DNA from: Molossus alvarezi
Lineage: Eukaryota; Chordata; Mammalia; Chiroptera; Molossidae
Direction of reading: 5' to 3'
Length of the DNA stretch: 64,000 nucleotides
NCBI GenBank assembly: GCA_037176705.1
Contig: CM073886.1
Location: 121,857,001-121,921,000 of the forward strand
Under the pieces are notes generated by a model that did no database searches, was not told where the DNA came from, and saw only the letters and a program-made list of their open reading frames with translations. Shown piece by piece: positions 12,454 through 24,057 of this stretch. Positions within the stretch are counted from its first letter, which is position 1. The number at the start of each line of letters is the position of its first letter. The position numbers and the translations under genes are program-made.

Positions 12454-13959
12454 AGCACCGATATTTATGGAACTGAGATGCTATCATTCATCAAGTATTT
12501 GGCCTAGCAGCTAGGTAGGCTGGATCATTGCTGAGAGATGAGGAAACACACAGAACTTCAGGACACGAAATTCCGTCGTTGTGCTCACCGAGGACAAAAA
12601 TTATGAGTTCACGTCAAGCGTCCGTGCTGTCAAAACAGCCCAGAGCTTGTTCCTTGGACCAAGAATATCCCCACCCCTGTGCCCAATCAAGAAACATACG
12701 CAAGTGGTTTTGAAACCAAACAGAGAAGAATAAAAAAAAAGCACGCAAACCAGATAAAGGCAGTTATGCCCTGGATGGATTAAGATAACATGGGGAAAAG
12801 GCATTTCTGTTCTTCTCTGTGTATCGTATCAGAGATTTGAAGGTAAATTTAGGAGCAGCAAGTTGAAAGGCACACTTAAGTTTTGAATTTCAAGACTGAG
12901 TTTCTGTCTCCAGAGAGGGCAACTCCATTCTTCTTGTCCCCAAAGAGACTTCTCCAGTTCTCCAACAGTGGTTCCAGGGCCAAGACCACTGCTGCTCCCC
13001 AGGGAGGGGACCGCGGGCTATTAGTGAGAGACTGTGTTCAGGATCTTGTAAGAGGAGGCTCATTTATCCCTAATGAGCGTAGAGGTGAACAATTGCTGCC
13101 CTTCTCACCCCGAAAAGATGGCCCCTGCTTTTAGACACATTGCATCACTTGAAATTGCATCTTTAAAGCAAGGGAGGCAAAACCCCAGGGATAGCTACAC
13201 CTGCTGGTGTCTTCAGCTGTTTGATGAATGTGAAGAAGGCATCAAGAAGGACATTACGAGTCTTTTAAGAGACTGCTTCTAACCAAAGTTGTCTTCTTAT
13301 CTGATTATTTATTTTTGTGTTCTTAGATTTCCTTTTTTAAGGCAAATGAAGTAGTCATGTAAACAGAGCTGAGATTCAATAAATTTCCCAGGGCTTTGTA
13401 AGTTCTGGCATTGCAATGCTTTGCACGCTATGATGGATGATGAACATGTGTGTTTCCTCTGCCGAGTGGCTTGCAGTGTGAGTTTTCAGCTTTAGGATCC
13501 TTGCAACTCCAGTGGCTGACTAGTTGAAGCAGCACATGAGCCTATAATGATTGAGTTCATAGTTTTTTAGATTCACTTCCTGGTCTCCAGAGAAAAAGCC
13601 ATTTGTGGCGAGAAAGTGATCCACTCACCATAAATCTGAGCACTAGTGACTTTTTTCTTTATGGCCCAAATTAAATAAATTCATTGTTAAAGCAGGATTG
13701 AGGAGAAACCAATCCAGACCCAAAGAGACTTTTTAGAAAGATCAAAGCATCTAGCAGAAAAGATGTAGAATACAATTCAGTCCGATTTTTTAAATATTGT
13801 GGACCATTTCTTTGGGTTTATTTATTTTGTTATTTTGCTTATGAATGAATAAATTTATACTGTCCCAAATCAAAAAATACTAAATGGTATAGAATAAGAG
13901 AATGGAAGTATTCTACCCCCCCCCCACCATGTCCCCAGGTATTCAACTCACTCCGTTAT

Positions 13960-14425
13960 CAGTTTCTTGTGTGCCTGTAGAGTTCTTTTTTGAGCACAAA
14001 AATAAACTTTTTTTTTTTTTTTTGCCTTTTATATACAAATGGTAGCACAGTGTAGATAGCCCACTTCACACCTTGAGTTTTTCACTTTACAATATTTCTT
14101 GGATATTGTTCCTTATTAGCACATAAAAAGCCTCCTCATTCTGCCTTGGGGCTGCATTGCATGGGTGTACCATGTCCTATTTAAGCAATCCCCAGTTGAT
14201 GGACACTTGGGTTGTTTCCAACCCTTAGATATTTTTTTTAATGGTGTAATGAATAATAGTGTATAAAAGTTACTTCCTCCAGGCAACTGTGAGATATATC
14301 CCTAGAAATGGAATTGCTGAGGCTCCGGGTATACACGTTTGTAATTTTGAAAAGTATTGCTAATTTATACCCCATAGAGGTTGTAATTTGCTCTCCCAGT
14401 TTGTAGGGTTTAAACGCCACTGGGC
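13960..14425 (-). mobile_element. Old L1 (L1M-type) 3' fragment
   Basis: Contains the conserved L1M end read backward: gttgatggacacttgggttg, then ccctagaaatggaattgctga, then ccatagaggttgtaat. These phrases belong to the reverse complement of the mammalian L1 ORF2/3' region. Decayed; no coding value. Confidence 0.75.
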
Positions 14426-14977
14426 CCACTGCTGCCACTGCCTGAGGTAAGGACGTGTGGACGTTGCCATCTGCGGGCTGGCAAGCCTGTGACCACACAA
14501 GCCGAAGGCACAAGGGGGGCGTGGGAATGTCACGTACATTCCATGTCCAGTTTCTACTCGCTCAGAACAGTATTTTGACCGGAGAGGAAGGTAACAGATT
14601 CTGATGCTTTTACTTCTGATGATTGTTATTTCTCAAATAGAAGTCATTTTTAAATGGCAATGGCTTGGAACTTTAAAAGACCTGCAGGGTTATTTATAAA
14701 TTAAATTGCCATTCCACACACCCTATTAGTGCAATTTTAGGCCTCTGAACTCCACGGTTCTTCTGGTCTAGCTGTCTCTCAGGTCGCCCAACGGGTGGAC
14801 TTGAGTCTGCACATGTACCCTGCTTGGCCATCAGTCGCTCAGGGCTGGTTCATCTGGGCACCACCACGGGTAGAACAATGTCGCAGCAGGTATTTCCTAC
14901 CTCCAGCAACAGGAAATACCAAAGGACAAAAGAATAAGCCAAGCCAGGGCCCAAATCTCCGAAGGATGTGGGAATTG

Positions 14978-15005
14978 GGTGGTGGTGGTGGTAGTGGTGG
15001 TAGTT
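14978..15005 (+). repeat. (GGT)n microsatellite
   Basis: Imperfect GGT/GGTAGT run. It accounts for the glycine- and threonine-rich strings in the open frames over it. Confidence 0.8.
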
Positions 15006-15604
15006 GGGGCCAGGGAAGGGGAGTGGTTGAAAGGTGCCCTCAAACAGTGGCTTCTCACCAGGAAATGAAGTTTGGGCTGAAACAAAATACCAGCAACCAG
15101 CAGACTTCTTTTGCAGGTAAATGTATTAGTATGCCCTTGTCCTCTTTGTGAAAACAATCTGACGGAACTTGACGTCCACCAGCTTCATCAGGCTGGCAAG
15201 AGACAGGCTATGACTTCTCCAAAGTGGGCTAATCAAGCCGACATCTGAAAGAGACACTTTTATTCGATCTCTCAAATAATTATTAATTGCATACTTGTCA
15301 TAATAACTGTAATGGCAAATTGATATAGCATTTTTTGACATGTGTGCTTTCATATTCATTATCCAGGACTTTAGAATTCATTAGAAGAAACAAGATGAAC
15401 TCATATAAAGCAACTAAGCTTTAGGATGTTTTGTTTGTTAGTTTTACATGGTTCTGTTAAATGCAGAACATTTAACTGAGCATATTCAAGTTTAAGAGGA
15501 TCTTAGAGACTGTGCATTCCTATTGATCCATCCCATTTTTCAGAATAAAAAAAGAGAGGGAGTGAGGCTCAAAATGATCATGTGATTGAAAGATATGGGC
15601 TATG

Positions 15605-15770
15605 GAAACAGGCAGGTCAAAGTTTGAGGCCTTATTCTGCCCATATCACTTAGTAGTCATGTAATCTTGGACAAATGGTTTATTCTTTCTAGGGCCCAGT
15701 CTCCTCATCTATGAGATGGTGATATTAAATCCTGTTGGTTAGATAAGAAGGTTAAAACATTTAAATAAAG
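15605..15770 (+). repeat. MIR SINE remnant
   Basis: Plus-orientation MIR with cacttagtagtcatgtaatc, ttggacaaatggtttattc and cagtctcctcatctatgaga in the right order. Confidence 0.75.
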
Positions 15771-16154
15771 TATTTACTAGCATAATTTACTGGCAGTATC
15801 AGGTCCAAAAACCTCATCTCTGACTCTGAGCCATGACCTTTCTACAGCATCAATCATACCTGCTGGCCTTCATGTTCCAACAACCTGCCTTGTGAGAGAT
15901 TTAGGGATTGGGAGCTATCACTCCTAGTTTGTGAATCTAGAAATCACGGTTCAGTCAATTACCAGTTTCACAGATCCTGAGAGAGGAATCACAGTTTGAA
16001 AGAGAGGATGTTCCTAAGAGTAGGCTCTATGTTCATGGAGGGCAGTAGGAAATAAGATTTATTATAACAAAACAATGCCTCCATCCAGAAAACTGTTCAG
16101 TGCCAGCTGGGGGCCAGGCACTCATGAATACTATCCATCTGAAAGGGAGTAGTC

Positions 16155-16800
16155 ATCCTTTTTGTTCATTTATTCAGCAATATATTGAGCACCTGCTGTG
16201 CCAGGAACTGTTTTGAGGGCTTACTATACAGTGAACAAAACTGAAAAAAACAAACAAAACTCTGATCTTGTGGAGCTTATATTTTAGCAAGGAGAGACGA
16301 TTATAAATAATAAGCATGATAAATTAGAAAAGCATATTGGATTTTGGAAGGTGATAAGAACTACTGAAAGAACTAAAGCTAGATGAGGGAGAAGACAGTT
16401 CGGGGTAGGCATTATGAGGAAAGACGACATTTGAACTAAATCGTAAAGGAAGTAAACCGTGTAACTCTCTGGGAAGTGTGTTCCAGGCAGAAAGAAGAAC
16501 CAGTACAAGGGCCATACATGAGATCATGTCAACAAGGAGGCAGATGTTGAAGCAGAGGTGGGGGGTGGAGAAGGGGTGAGGTCTGAGTACCGCGGAGCTG
16601 GGGAAGCAGGCCAGGTACAGACATTGCATGGCCTGCGGCCTTCACTCCCGTGGGATGGGCAGCCAGTGGAGGAAGCCGGGAGGAGAGACGTTCTGACCTA
16701 GGTTTTGAAAGGGAACCTCTGGGTTTTATCCTGGGAATAGACTTGGGGTCCAAAGTGGAAACAGAGAAGCCAGTTAGAAGGCTACTGCAGTATTCCAGTC
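16155..16800 (-). mobile_element. L2 (LINE2) 3' fragment
   Basis: About 640 bp read as the reverse complement of the L2 3' end. Key phrases in order are attgagcacctgctgtgcca, gaacaaaactg, tgtggagcttatattttagc, gacatttgaactaaatc, gttccaggcagaaagaag and ggcagccagtggaggaagcc. It ends near an A-run at 16801-16814. This old LINE gives rise to the chance open frames on both strands here. Confidence 0.8.
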
Positions 16801-16857
16801 AAAAAAAAAAAAAAGAGGGTTCTTTGGAGCCTTCTTTGTTTATAAATCAGGGGCAGC

Positions 16858-16935
16858 GGTGAACTGAGGCATACAGAAGGTCACACAGAGAGGTAAAGGC
16901 AGGACCAGGACTAGAATCCCAGCATCACTCATTCA
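16858..16935 (-). repeat. MIR SINE remnant
   Basis: Short minus-orientation MIR core: aactgaggcatacagaagg, tcacacagagaggtaaag, then aggactagaatccca. Confidence 0.6.
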
Positions 16936-19020
16936 CCAAACATCCAGAGGACACCTTCTCTCTTCTACACCTTTCTCAGGACTTCTACACCACAGGAGAA
17001 GCAGCATGATGAGGAGGCTTAGAGACTTTGCAGGTTTCACAGACCCCTAACCACTCTGTGCCACTCACTTGTGAGTGTAGGTGGGACCTGTGGCCTTGTT
17101 TCTAACCAATAGAATATGGCAAAGGAGAAGGGTGTCACTTCGACAATTTTGCTACATCATGCAGCACATCTAATACATTACAGCTCCTGACAGTTGTTAC
17201 CTTGAGACAAAGTACTGCTAGGTTTGTTTTGTTACAAAACGAAAAAAATTTTCTTTGCTGAGAAATGGTGATATTTTGTCATATAAAACCAGTGATCCAC
17301 CAGCAACAAAAATATTTGCTACTATCATTTCCTTGACCATCTTGCATACTAGTGGACAGCATGGTCCTCTTTCTGGCTCAAGATTGATAAGCCAAGGTTT
17401 TTCTGAGTCTGAATTGAATGCCGTGGACTGGGTGGGCAGTGTGAGGCTGGCAGAGCTGGTGGGCCCGTCTCCGGTGGGCATTGGGTGGTTTTCTCATGGC
17501 CGGCCTCCGAACGTGAGCCTTTCAAGATCAACGCCACAACTACTTTTAGATTCTCTTCTGGCATATGAGCAATGTGGGGACATCATCTCTTTTCCTGGAG
17601 AATTTTGCATTCTGAGTAATAATTCTAGAAGGCATCAGTCTGCCAATCTGTTCATGACACAGTTTGGAGATGAGGTGGGATCTTTAGGAATATTGCATTA
17701 TTAATTAAATAGGTTATTTGGTCCAAATTTCACCTCAAAGTATGCCTCACCTTTTACTCTTAAAACTGGCTTTTTAATATTTTCAAAGTTGTGGGGTTTT
17801 TTTCCAGGTTCAGTATGGACCAAATTCTTAAAATAGGCCTTTAGAGTTTTAACTCGTGTGTTTGAATTTCAAAAACAAGCCCACTGTCTTCTCCCTGTGG
17901 CTCCCGTGTGCACATTGTGTCTTAGTTTAGAAAGCAAAGTGATATTTAATCTTCCAAAGAAGCGATTGTTGTACAGACTCCCAGGGGAAACAGTAAATCC
18001 CTGAAGGACTATCTTCTTGGGCTTTCCACAGAAGGGGAGAAAAAGTATTTAAATTAAAATACGTCTTTTTTAAAGCATTCCACCAGCAGAGTTAATTTTG
18101 ATCACCTTAAGCATCCCAGTTAAGATATGTCCTAGATTCTAGAAACCTTGCTAAAATAGGAAAACAGGAACGAGAGAAGACTGTTGACTGAGACTGGGCA
18201 ATCTGGATATTGCTCATGATATCTATGTATTGCATAATGTCACCAAGAGGGAAACTTAGCAAAGTTTGCTTCAGCTCTCGCAAAATCCTGTTGGGAAGTC
18301 ATTCTGCTAATTATTGTTATTTTTGTCAAGTCATCGATAATAAAGCATCTGTTCTTTTGCACTAAAGATCTGGTGGCCACAGAGGTTTCTATTAGCTCTG
18401 GGAACATCAATCAATGTGCTTCACATAAGTGCCCACTAATGGGGCCCAGCTCCGCAGGGGCCGTGAGCTGCTCTTCTGAAGGGCAGCAGCGCCCCCTCCC
18501 CCGCCTGCCACCTCCAGTTGACCGGCAGGGCAGGGCCGAGGGGCTCTGGGAAGCCTGCGCATCAGGCTGTGAGAACGTCGTGTTTCAGGGCAAGTTTTTT
18601 CATAGCTGGGGCGGAACGTAATCAGAAACTTGAAGTGTTTGCCCAAAAAGCAGCCCTCGCATTCAGAGCGTTTCCCCTGGACGTGATGCTGATGGCCCCT
18701 GACCTGGTCACACTGACCACCGCGCTGCTGCCCCTGGGCGCGCAACGCTGGAGAAAAATGTCTTTTGTTTGTTCATTCAACAAACGCATTGAAAAATGCT
18801 GGACGTTGACTTCACCAAGTAAAATTAACAAAACTTCTTCCCAGCGTAAGCTCTACGTTTAGTTAACCTGATTCAACATAGAAAAGGCCAGGCATTATAT
18901 TGTGTATTCGCTTGGGCCCTTTAAATGAGGACGGTGAGCAACCAGAGGCCCGAGTTCAGCATGTGAGTGGAGCCTGGGCCTGGAGCTGCCTGCAGGGGCG
19001 TGAACATGGCCTCGGGCACG

Positions 19021-19039
19021 CCCCCCCCCCCCCCCCCCC
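19021..19039 (+). repeat. Poly-C homopolymer (19 C)
   Basis: An uninterrupted run of 19 C in a GC-rich stretch (18900-19200). Length is likely variable between individuals and prone to assembly error. Confidence 0.9.
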
Positions 19040-19679
19040 GGCCGTGGGGAAGCAGACTGAGCCCTCTCTGCAGAGAGCACAGCTCCCACCAGTACCATCT
19101 GTGTGGTTTCGGCAGTTTTCCTGGCCTCTCATTGATGCTGGCCCTTCCTCAGTGAGTGGTGGGCATCCCTAGCCCCGGCCCCAGCGTCTGTGAGGCAGTG
19201 TGCTGTGCGGACTTGGGGTCTTGCACGTGCTGAAGACTGGTAGCTGCTGACGTTGCCCACGGAGACCGAAGCATGTTTTTCTGTAATGTTCTTTCCACCT
19301 TTGCTGCTGATAATTTCCAAGAGTTCAAATGTGTCTGTGCAGGGGAAAGGAGGGCTGTTTCAATTAATAAATTGTATCTACGTTTAGTTACATCGTCCCA
19401 TAAAAAGAGATTTAGTGTAACTCTTTTCAACAGTGACCTGGTACAAATAACCATGAGGTCCTCATATGGGGGACCTGTGATGGGTTCCAAGATGTGCTGG
19501 GTGCTTCCAGGACCCCTCCAGCAGATCCAAGATTATTACTCAAATGCATCCCTAGTTTAGAGGTTAGAGATACCGAAGTCCCAGGAGCCAGGCTCATCTG
19601 AGACTGGTTCTCAGGACCCAGGCTGCCGTGGTGTGTTTGTGTTGGAGAGGCATGAAAGGGTAGCAGAGGCTTTGTTTAC

Positions 19680-19835
19680 AGTCTCCCGCTTACTACTCTG
19701 TAACCTGGAGCAAGCTCACTAATTTCTGAGCATCCATGTATTCATCTTGAAAACAGATATGATAATCTCTATTTCATAAAGTTGCCATGAGCATCATACC
19801 ACCGTTAACACATAGTATGAGCTCAGTAAATTTTC
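19680..19835 (+). repeat. MIR SINE remnant
   Basis: Plus-orientation MIR: cttactactctgtaacctgg, agcaagctcactaatttctg, then aacacatagtatgagctcag near the 3' end. Confidence 0.7.
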
Positions 19836-21138
19836 CCCTTCCCCACCATGGTCCCAAGAGTAGACATGACTCACTTGGTAAACCCAGAGACAGTAAACAG
19901 ACCAAAGCATAGTCAGGGTTCAAACTGATTTAAAGTATTAACAATATTTATTAGTCTAAACAACTCTTGTCTTCAAAGCATTGGACTTAAAACTATTCCT
20001 TATAAATAAGTGATGTCTTCTCGGTTGTTCCTACTATAAATAAGAGCTTTTAGAAAATATGGTTTCCGCATTGGAGAATGTAAAGAAACAGACATTCTAG
20101 AGTCGTGGATGTCAGGGCTGTACTTCTAAGCAAGACCTGCTTGTTGACTGGAAGAAAACAGAAGAAATATATCACCACCTCTTAAGACTTTGGCTCCTTG
20201 ACTGTCTTGCTGTTGTTCTGTTAGATGTTTATTTGGCAGATTGGGGAGTTAAGAGACTTTGTCATTCACATGTTGCCCAGAATCCATTCACTGAGCTTGC
20301 TTACTTTCCCCTCCTAACACCAAGATGAAACTTGGTTGTACTGAGTAAAGGTGGGGTTTGATGGGGGAAGAGCAGAGAAGGTGTGTGGAGCGTCCAAGGA
20401 GAGAAAGAGGCTAGATACATACAGCAGGTGCAGTTGTAGAGAGGGGAAGAGAGTCAGTGTTGGCAGAGATTAGACTTTGGGGGATGGGATCAAGTACCCT
20501 TAGTATTTAGAAAGAATTGTGTCTTTCTTCATCGACATTGACTTGACTCTTGATCCTAGAATCTGTATCATTTGTAGAGCAGCTATTCTATCCATTTGTT
20601 CTAAATTATAACTTAAATAGGTTTCTGGACTAGCCTGGATCCTACTCACCCTTGGAAATATTCTTGTATATGAGTAAATACATTTCTAGTAACAGCCAAC
20701 TTACACATGACCTTGTAAAGCCAAACCTGGTGTTAAATTGTTACTTGAAGGATATTGAAAATTTCTAATAGCTTGATATATTCAAATTCCAAATGACCAA
20801 AACAAGTTTCCTGTGTTTACTGTGCATATTTTTCTGCTATAATCGAATGACAAAAGTTTAAAATCATTTACATAGAGGCCAGAAAACATAATTCCAGTGA
20901 AATTACATTTGACTAGAAGTAAAGTAAAATTTATAAATCTTTATTGATTTACTTACTTGTTTTAAGATGAAGCACTTATCTCATTGTGACTTAGCCTTTA
21001 TATGAACAAGCAGGAAAGAGCTATACATAACCAGAGCCTTATATAATTCCTATGTGCACTGAAACTCAGAATTCAATACCTTACCCCAAACCAAATTCAA
21101 GAAAATGAAAAGTTCAGTATTTTAAAACAAAGTAAACA

Positions 21139-21362
21139 GCCCAGCAGGTGTGGCTCAGTGGATTGAGCATCATCCCATGGACTGAGAGGTCCTGGTTTGA
21201 TTCCCAGTCAGGGCACATGCCCGGGTTGCGGGCTCAATCCCCAGTGGGGAGCAAGCAGGAGGCAGGTGATCGATGTTTCTCTCTCACATCGATGTTCCTA
21301 TCTTTCTCTCCCTTCCTCTCTCTCTAAAAAATCAATTAAAAAATATTTAAAATAAATAAATT
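21139..21362 (+). mobile_element. Ves-type SINE, subfamily B
   Basis: Head cccagcaggtgtggctcagtgg, B box region gtttgattcccagtcaggg, the phrase ggcacatgcccgggttgcgg, then a gatcgatgtttctctctcac block and a CT-rich end leading into ctctaaaaaatcaatt. Subfamily B differs from A by this 'agggcacatgcccggg' middle and the 'aatcaat' tail. Confidence 0.92.
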
Positions 21363-21670
21363 AAAGTGAAAAATGCTGAACAACCTAAGTGTTCAACAAG
21401 AAAGGAAGTATTAAGTCAAATTTATTATAATCATTGAATCTGATATCATGAGATAGAAGTGAAGTTTATCATGACCATATATAGGGAAGTATATTTTTCG
21501 TGACTTCCACATATTTAACTCTGCGTGGGAACATTCTGGAAAGAAACTCTCAGAAGTGCTAACGGTAGTTGTCTGTTCCCGACTTGGAGAGGCAGGAAGG
21601 ATGTGAGACCTGAATCCAAACTGCCTGGGTTTAAATCCCAGCTCTGCCACTTTAGTAACTATTTGACTTT

Positions 21671-22129
21671 AATTTTTTTTTTTTTTTTATCCTCACCCGA
21701 GGATATTTTTCCATTTTTTGTACAGATAGAGTGGGAGAGAGAGAGAGAGGAAGGGAGAGAGAGAGAAAGAAACATCGACGTGAAGGGACACATCGAGTGG
21801 CTGCCACCCGCACGACCAACCAGGGCCGGGGACAAACCGCAACCGAAGTACATGCCCTTAGCGGGAACCGAACCCGGGTCTCTCCAGACCGCAGGCCGAC
21901 GCTCTAACCACTGAGCCAAACTGGCCAGGGCTTGACTTTAATTTTTTAATTTATTTATCTTTATTGTTGAAGGTATTACAGATGTTCTCCACTGTTCCCT
22001 AGCCCAGGCCTTCACCATACTATTGTCTGTGTCCACAGATTATGCATATGTGCATATAAATTCTGTTGTTATTCTCTGCACCCCACCCCACCCCCAATCT
22101 TCCCTCTGAGATCCGTCAGTCTGTGCCAT
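21671..22129 (-). mobile_element. Bat L1 3'-end fragment, interrupted by a SINE
   Basis: The visible part at 21940-22129 starts with a T-rich stretch (tail in minus orientation), then tatctttattgttgaagg and tattacagatgttctcc, a C-rich block and tctgtgtccacagattatgc. I recall this arrangement as a common L1 3' end in vesper bats. Near-identical duplications actaYttgacttt at 21658-21670 and 22130-22142 (one mismatch) bound the insertion into the MIR. Confidence 0.65.
21679..21931 (-). mobile_element. Ves-type SINE, subfamily A (nested)
   Basis: Minus orientation: T-run, atcctcacccgaggatattt, a GA-rich stretch, then the tRNA-like head reading ccactgagccaaactggccaggg at the right end. Duplication ttgactttaatttttt at 21663-21678 and 21932-21947 is perfect over 16 bp. 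It accounts for overlapping open frames on both strands. Confidence 0.95.
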
Positions 22130-23415
22130 ACTACTTGACTTTGATATTGAGTAGCTATTGGAATTGGGCAAGTTTTAAGTTCACTTTGATTAGATTTCTC
22201 CATCAGTAAACTAGGATTAAACAGTACCTACATCCTGGGTTTTTTGTGAGGACTAAAGTTTCTAACCGAGTAAAGCATGGCCAACAATGCTCAGCTTGGA
22301 CGAATTGCTTGGCTAAGCATTAGCTATTTGCTATCTAAGTGGTAGGACCAATATGGGCAGACTTTTGCTGACAGTTCTCTACATGTTCCAAATCACCTTT
22401 TCTCTCTTGAACATATTACTGTTACAGGAGAATGAACGCAATAAATGTTTTCCCGAAGACCCTGAAAACTGGGTCAGCCAGGTTTTCTAGTCACATAGAT
22501 GCAGACTCCTAATTGGAATATTGCAGTATGTAAGCAAATAGATACTTTGTGGTTGCTGAGACCCGAGTTGAAATGGGAGTTGCAGTAACAATTAACTTTA
22601 TGCCCCATTTCATAAGAAGTTAGGATGGTTCAGCTTCCTTAAAGGACTGCTTGCCTCTTTGGAAAAGCTTGTGTGTACCCAGCGTTCTCTCCCATCCCCT
22701 AACCAGTAACGTCTACTACTTCTCTATGACACACATTTTAGTAATAGCTGGGCAAAAAAAAAAAAAAAAAAATTGAAAATATCTACACTAATGAAATAAC
22801 TAAATTTTCCTGGGAAAGGAAAGTAAATTAGGGAAAGGGGAGAAGTAGTAAATTTATTCACTACCTTTGTTAATTTCCAAATATTTTAAAAGGTAACCTG
22901 TTCAATTTGATTTACGTATAGAGTTATTATTTTAAAAATCTATTGTAAAGTTTCAGGAGCAGAAGGAAAATTAAAGAGAAAATCACTTTCTCTTTCCCCT
23001 GATTTCTCCTAAGTTTCAGGGAAAATTTTGGGGGAAAAGTCTCTGTGATCATTTCATAGTCTTCTCTTGCCAACAACTAACAGATCTGTACAATACAGTT
23101 GCCAAGGCAATGCCAAGACCATGTAGACAGAAAGAAAGCGTGGTGTGCGGGCAGGGAAATGATGAAAATGGATTAGCAATGTGAACAAGGGGAGGGGTTC
23201 TTTTGTGTTTTGGGGAAAAAATAAAATTATACCACCCTTTCTAAGTAGTTATGCTAGCCGTTCTAAGATGTGTTGTTACAAAGGAACTTCATCATAATAA
23301 GGCTTTTATTTTCTTATATTGCCTTGTTCAGGGGCACATCATTTGTCTCCCAGTTATACCCCTAGTCTCTGCAGCTCGGTCCTGAGCCATGTCAAAATTG
23401 ATTCCATTGCATTTA

Positions 23416-23633
23416 TTTATTTATTTCTAATTGATTTTTTTTTTTTTAAGAGAGAAAAGAAGGGAGAGAGAGATAGAAACATTGATGTGAGAAACATCAA
23501 TCGGCCGCCTCCTGCATGCCCCCGAAATGGGGATCAAGCCTGAAACCTTGGCATGTGGCCTGACTGGGAATCGAACCGGGACCTTTCAGTCCATGGGATG
23601 ATGCTCAATCCACTGAGCCACACTGGCCATGCA
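23416..23633 (-). mobile_element. Ves-type SINE, subfamily B
   Basis: Minus orientation; ends with aatccactgagccacactggcc. Duplication attccaKtgcattta at 23401-23415 and 23634-23648 (one mismatch). It lies only about 290 bp upstream of exon 3. Confidence 0.93.
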
Positions 23634-23919
23634 ATTCCAGTGCATTTAAGTTCAGACAAAGAAATTTTTCCTTTGCTGAAACCAGAAGTTTTTTTTCTAT
23701 AAGTTCCACTTGAAGTCCTGGGTTCAAGCCACGCCCTTCAGACTGACTGAGAAGACAGGCACACGCTTTTCTCTCCAAACAGCACACATATTTGTTGCTT
23801 AAGTAAATGTACTCTTGTTAGACAGGAATGATCTCCAGGCAAATACTTATTCATTTTTCTAGGATTGTTACCTCAGTTTCAAAAAGACTCAGTTTTTCTT
23901 CTTTTATTCCCCCCCTCAG

Positions 23920-24057
23920 GTACAATCCTTGGATTTGGACTCCGATCTTACAAAATGAGCTACCGGGAAGTCAAGTACTTCTCCTTTCCTGGGGAGCTTC
24001 TGATGAGGATGTTACAGATGTTGGTGTTGCCACTGATCATCTCCAGTCTGGTCACAG
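23920..24057 (+). CDS. SLC1A3: SLC1A3 (EAAT1/GLAST) coding exon 3: TM1 end, first loop, TM2
   Basis: Follows acceptor ccccccctcag and ends at ggtcacag|gtacca. It encodes the last two bases of codon 61 through the first base of codon 107. The predicted protein continues G-TILGF, a loop with [19 protein letters not shown], then TM2 with [20 protein letters not shown]. This matches mammalian EAAT1 residue for residue except, from memory of the human protein, T67G, P70S and R72K at the outer end of TM1 and the loop. TM1 and TM2 belong to the scaffold/trimerisation part of SLC1 transporters; substrate-binding residues (HP1, TM7, HP2, TM8) lie in later exons outside the window. The length of 138 nt is a multiple of three, with phase 1 at both ends. 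Skipping exon 3 keeps the frame, as in the described GLAST1a variant. Confidence 0.97.

Larger units (their letters stand above)
21600..22285 (+). repeat. MIR split by later insertions
   Basis: The 5' part (21600-21657, ctgggtttaaatcccagc, tctgccac) and the 3' part (22143-22285, with gggcaagttttaag and tttctccatcagtaaactag) are pieces of one plus-orientation MIR. The interruption at 21658-22142 is a bat L1 3' fragment that itself contains a Ves SINE. Confidence 0.75.
5202..23919 (+). other. SLC1A3: SLC1A3 intron 2
   Basis: An 18.7-kb intron between a GTAAGT donor and a C-rich acceptor (ttccccccctcag). It holds MIR remnants, one L2, one old L1 and three Ves SINEs, listed separately. I see no gene or clear repeat in 6860-9380, 9720-11880, 12460-13950, 14430-15600, 16940-19670, 19840-21130 and 22290-23400. 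Short local duplications occur at 6046-6100, 6238-6265 and 7800-7850 (A/T-rich). The part at 16950-17200 (with ccaatagaatatggca) looks like an ancient retroelement that I cannot name. Confidence 0.9.

Noticed and set aside
17255..17704. 149-codon open frame on +
   Set aside because: No recognisable domain or exon boundaries; neighbouring DNA looks like an old retroelement.
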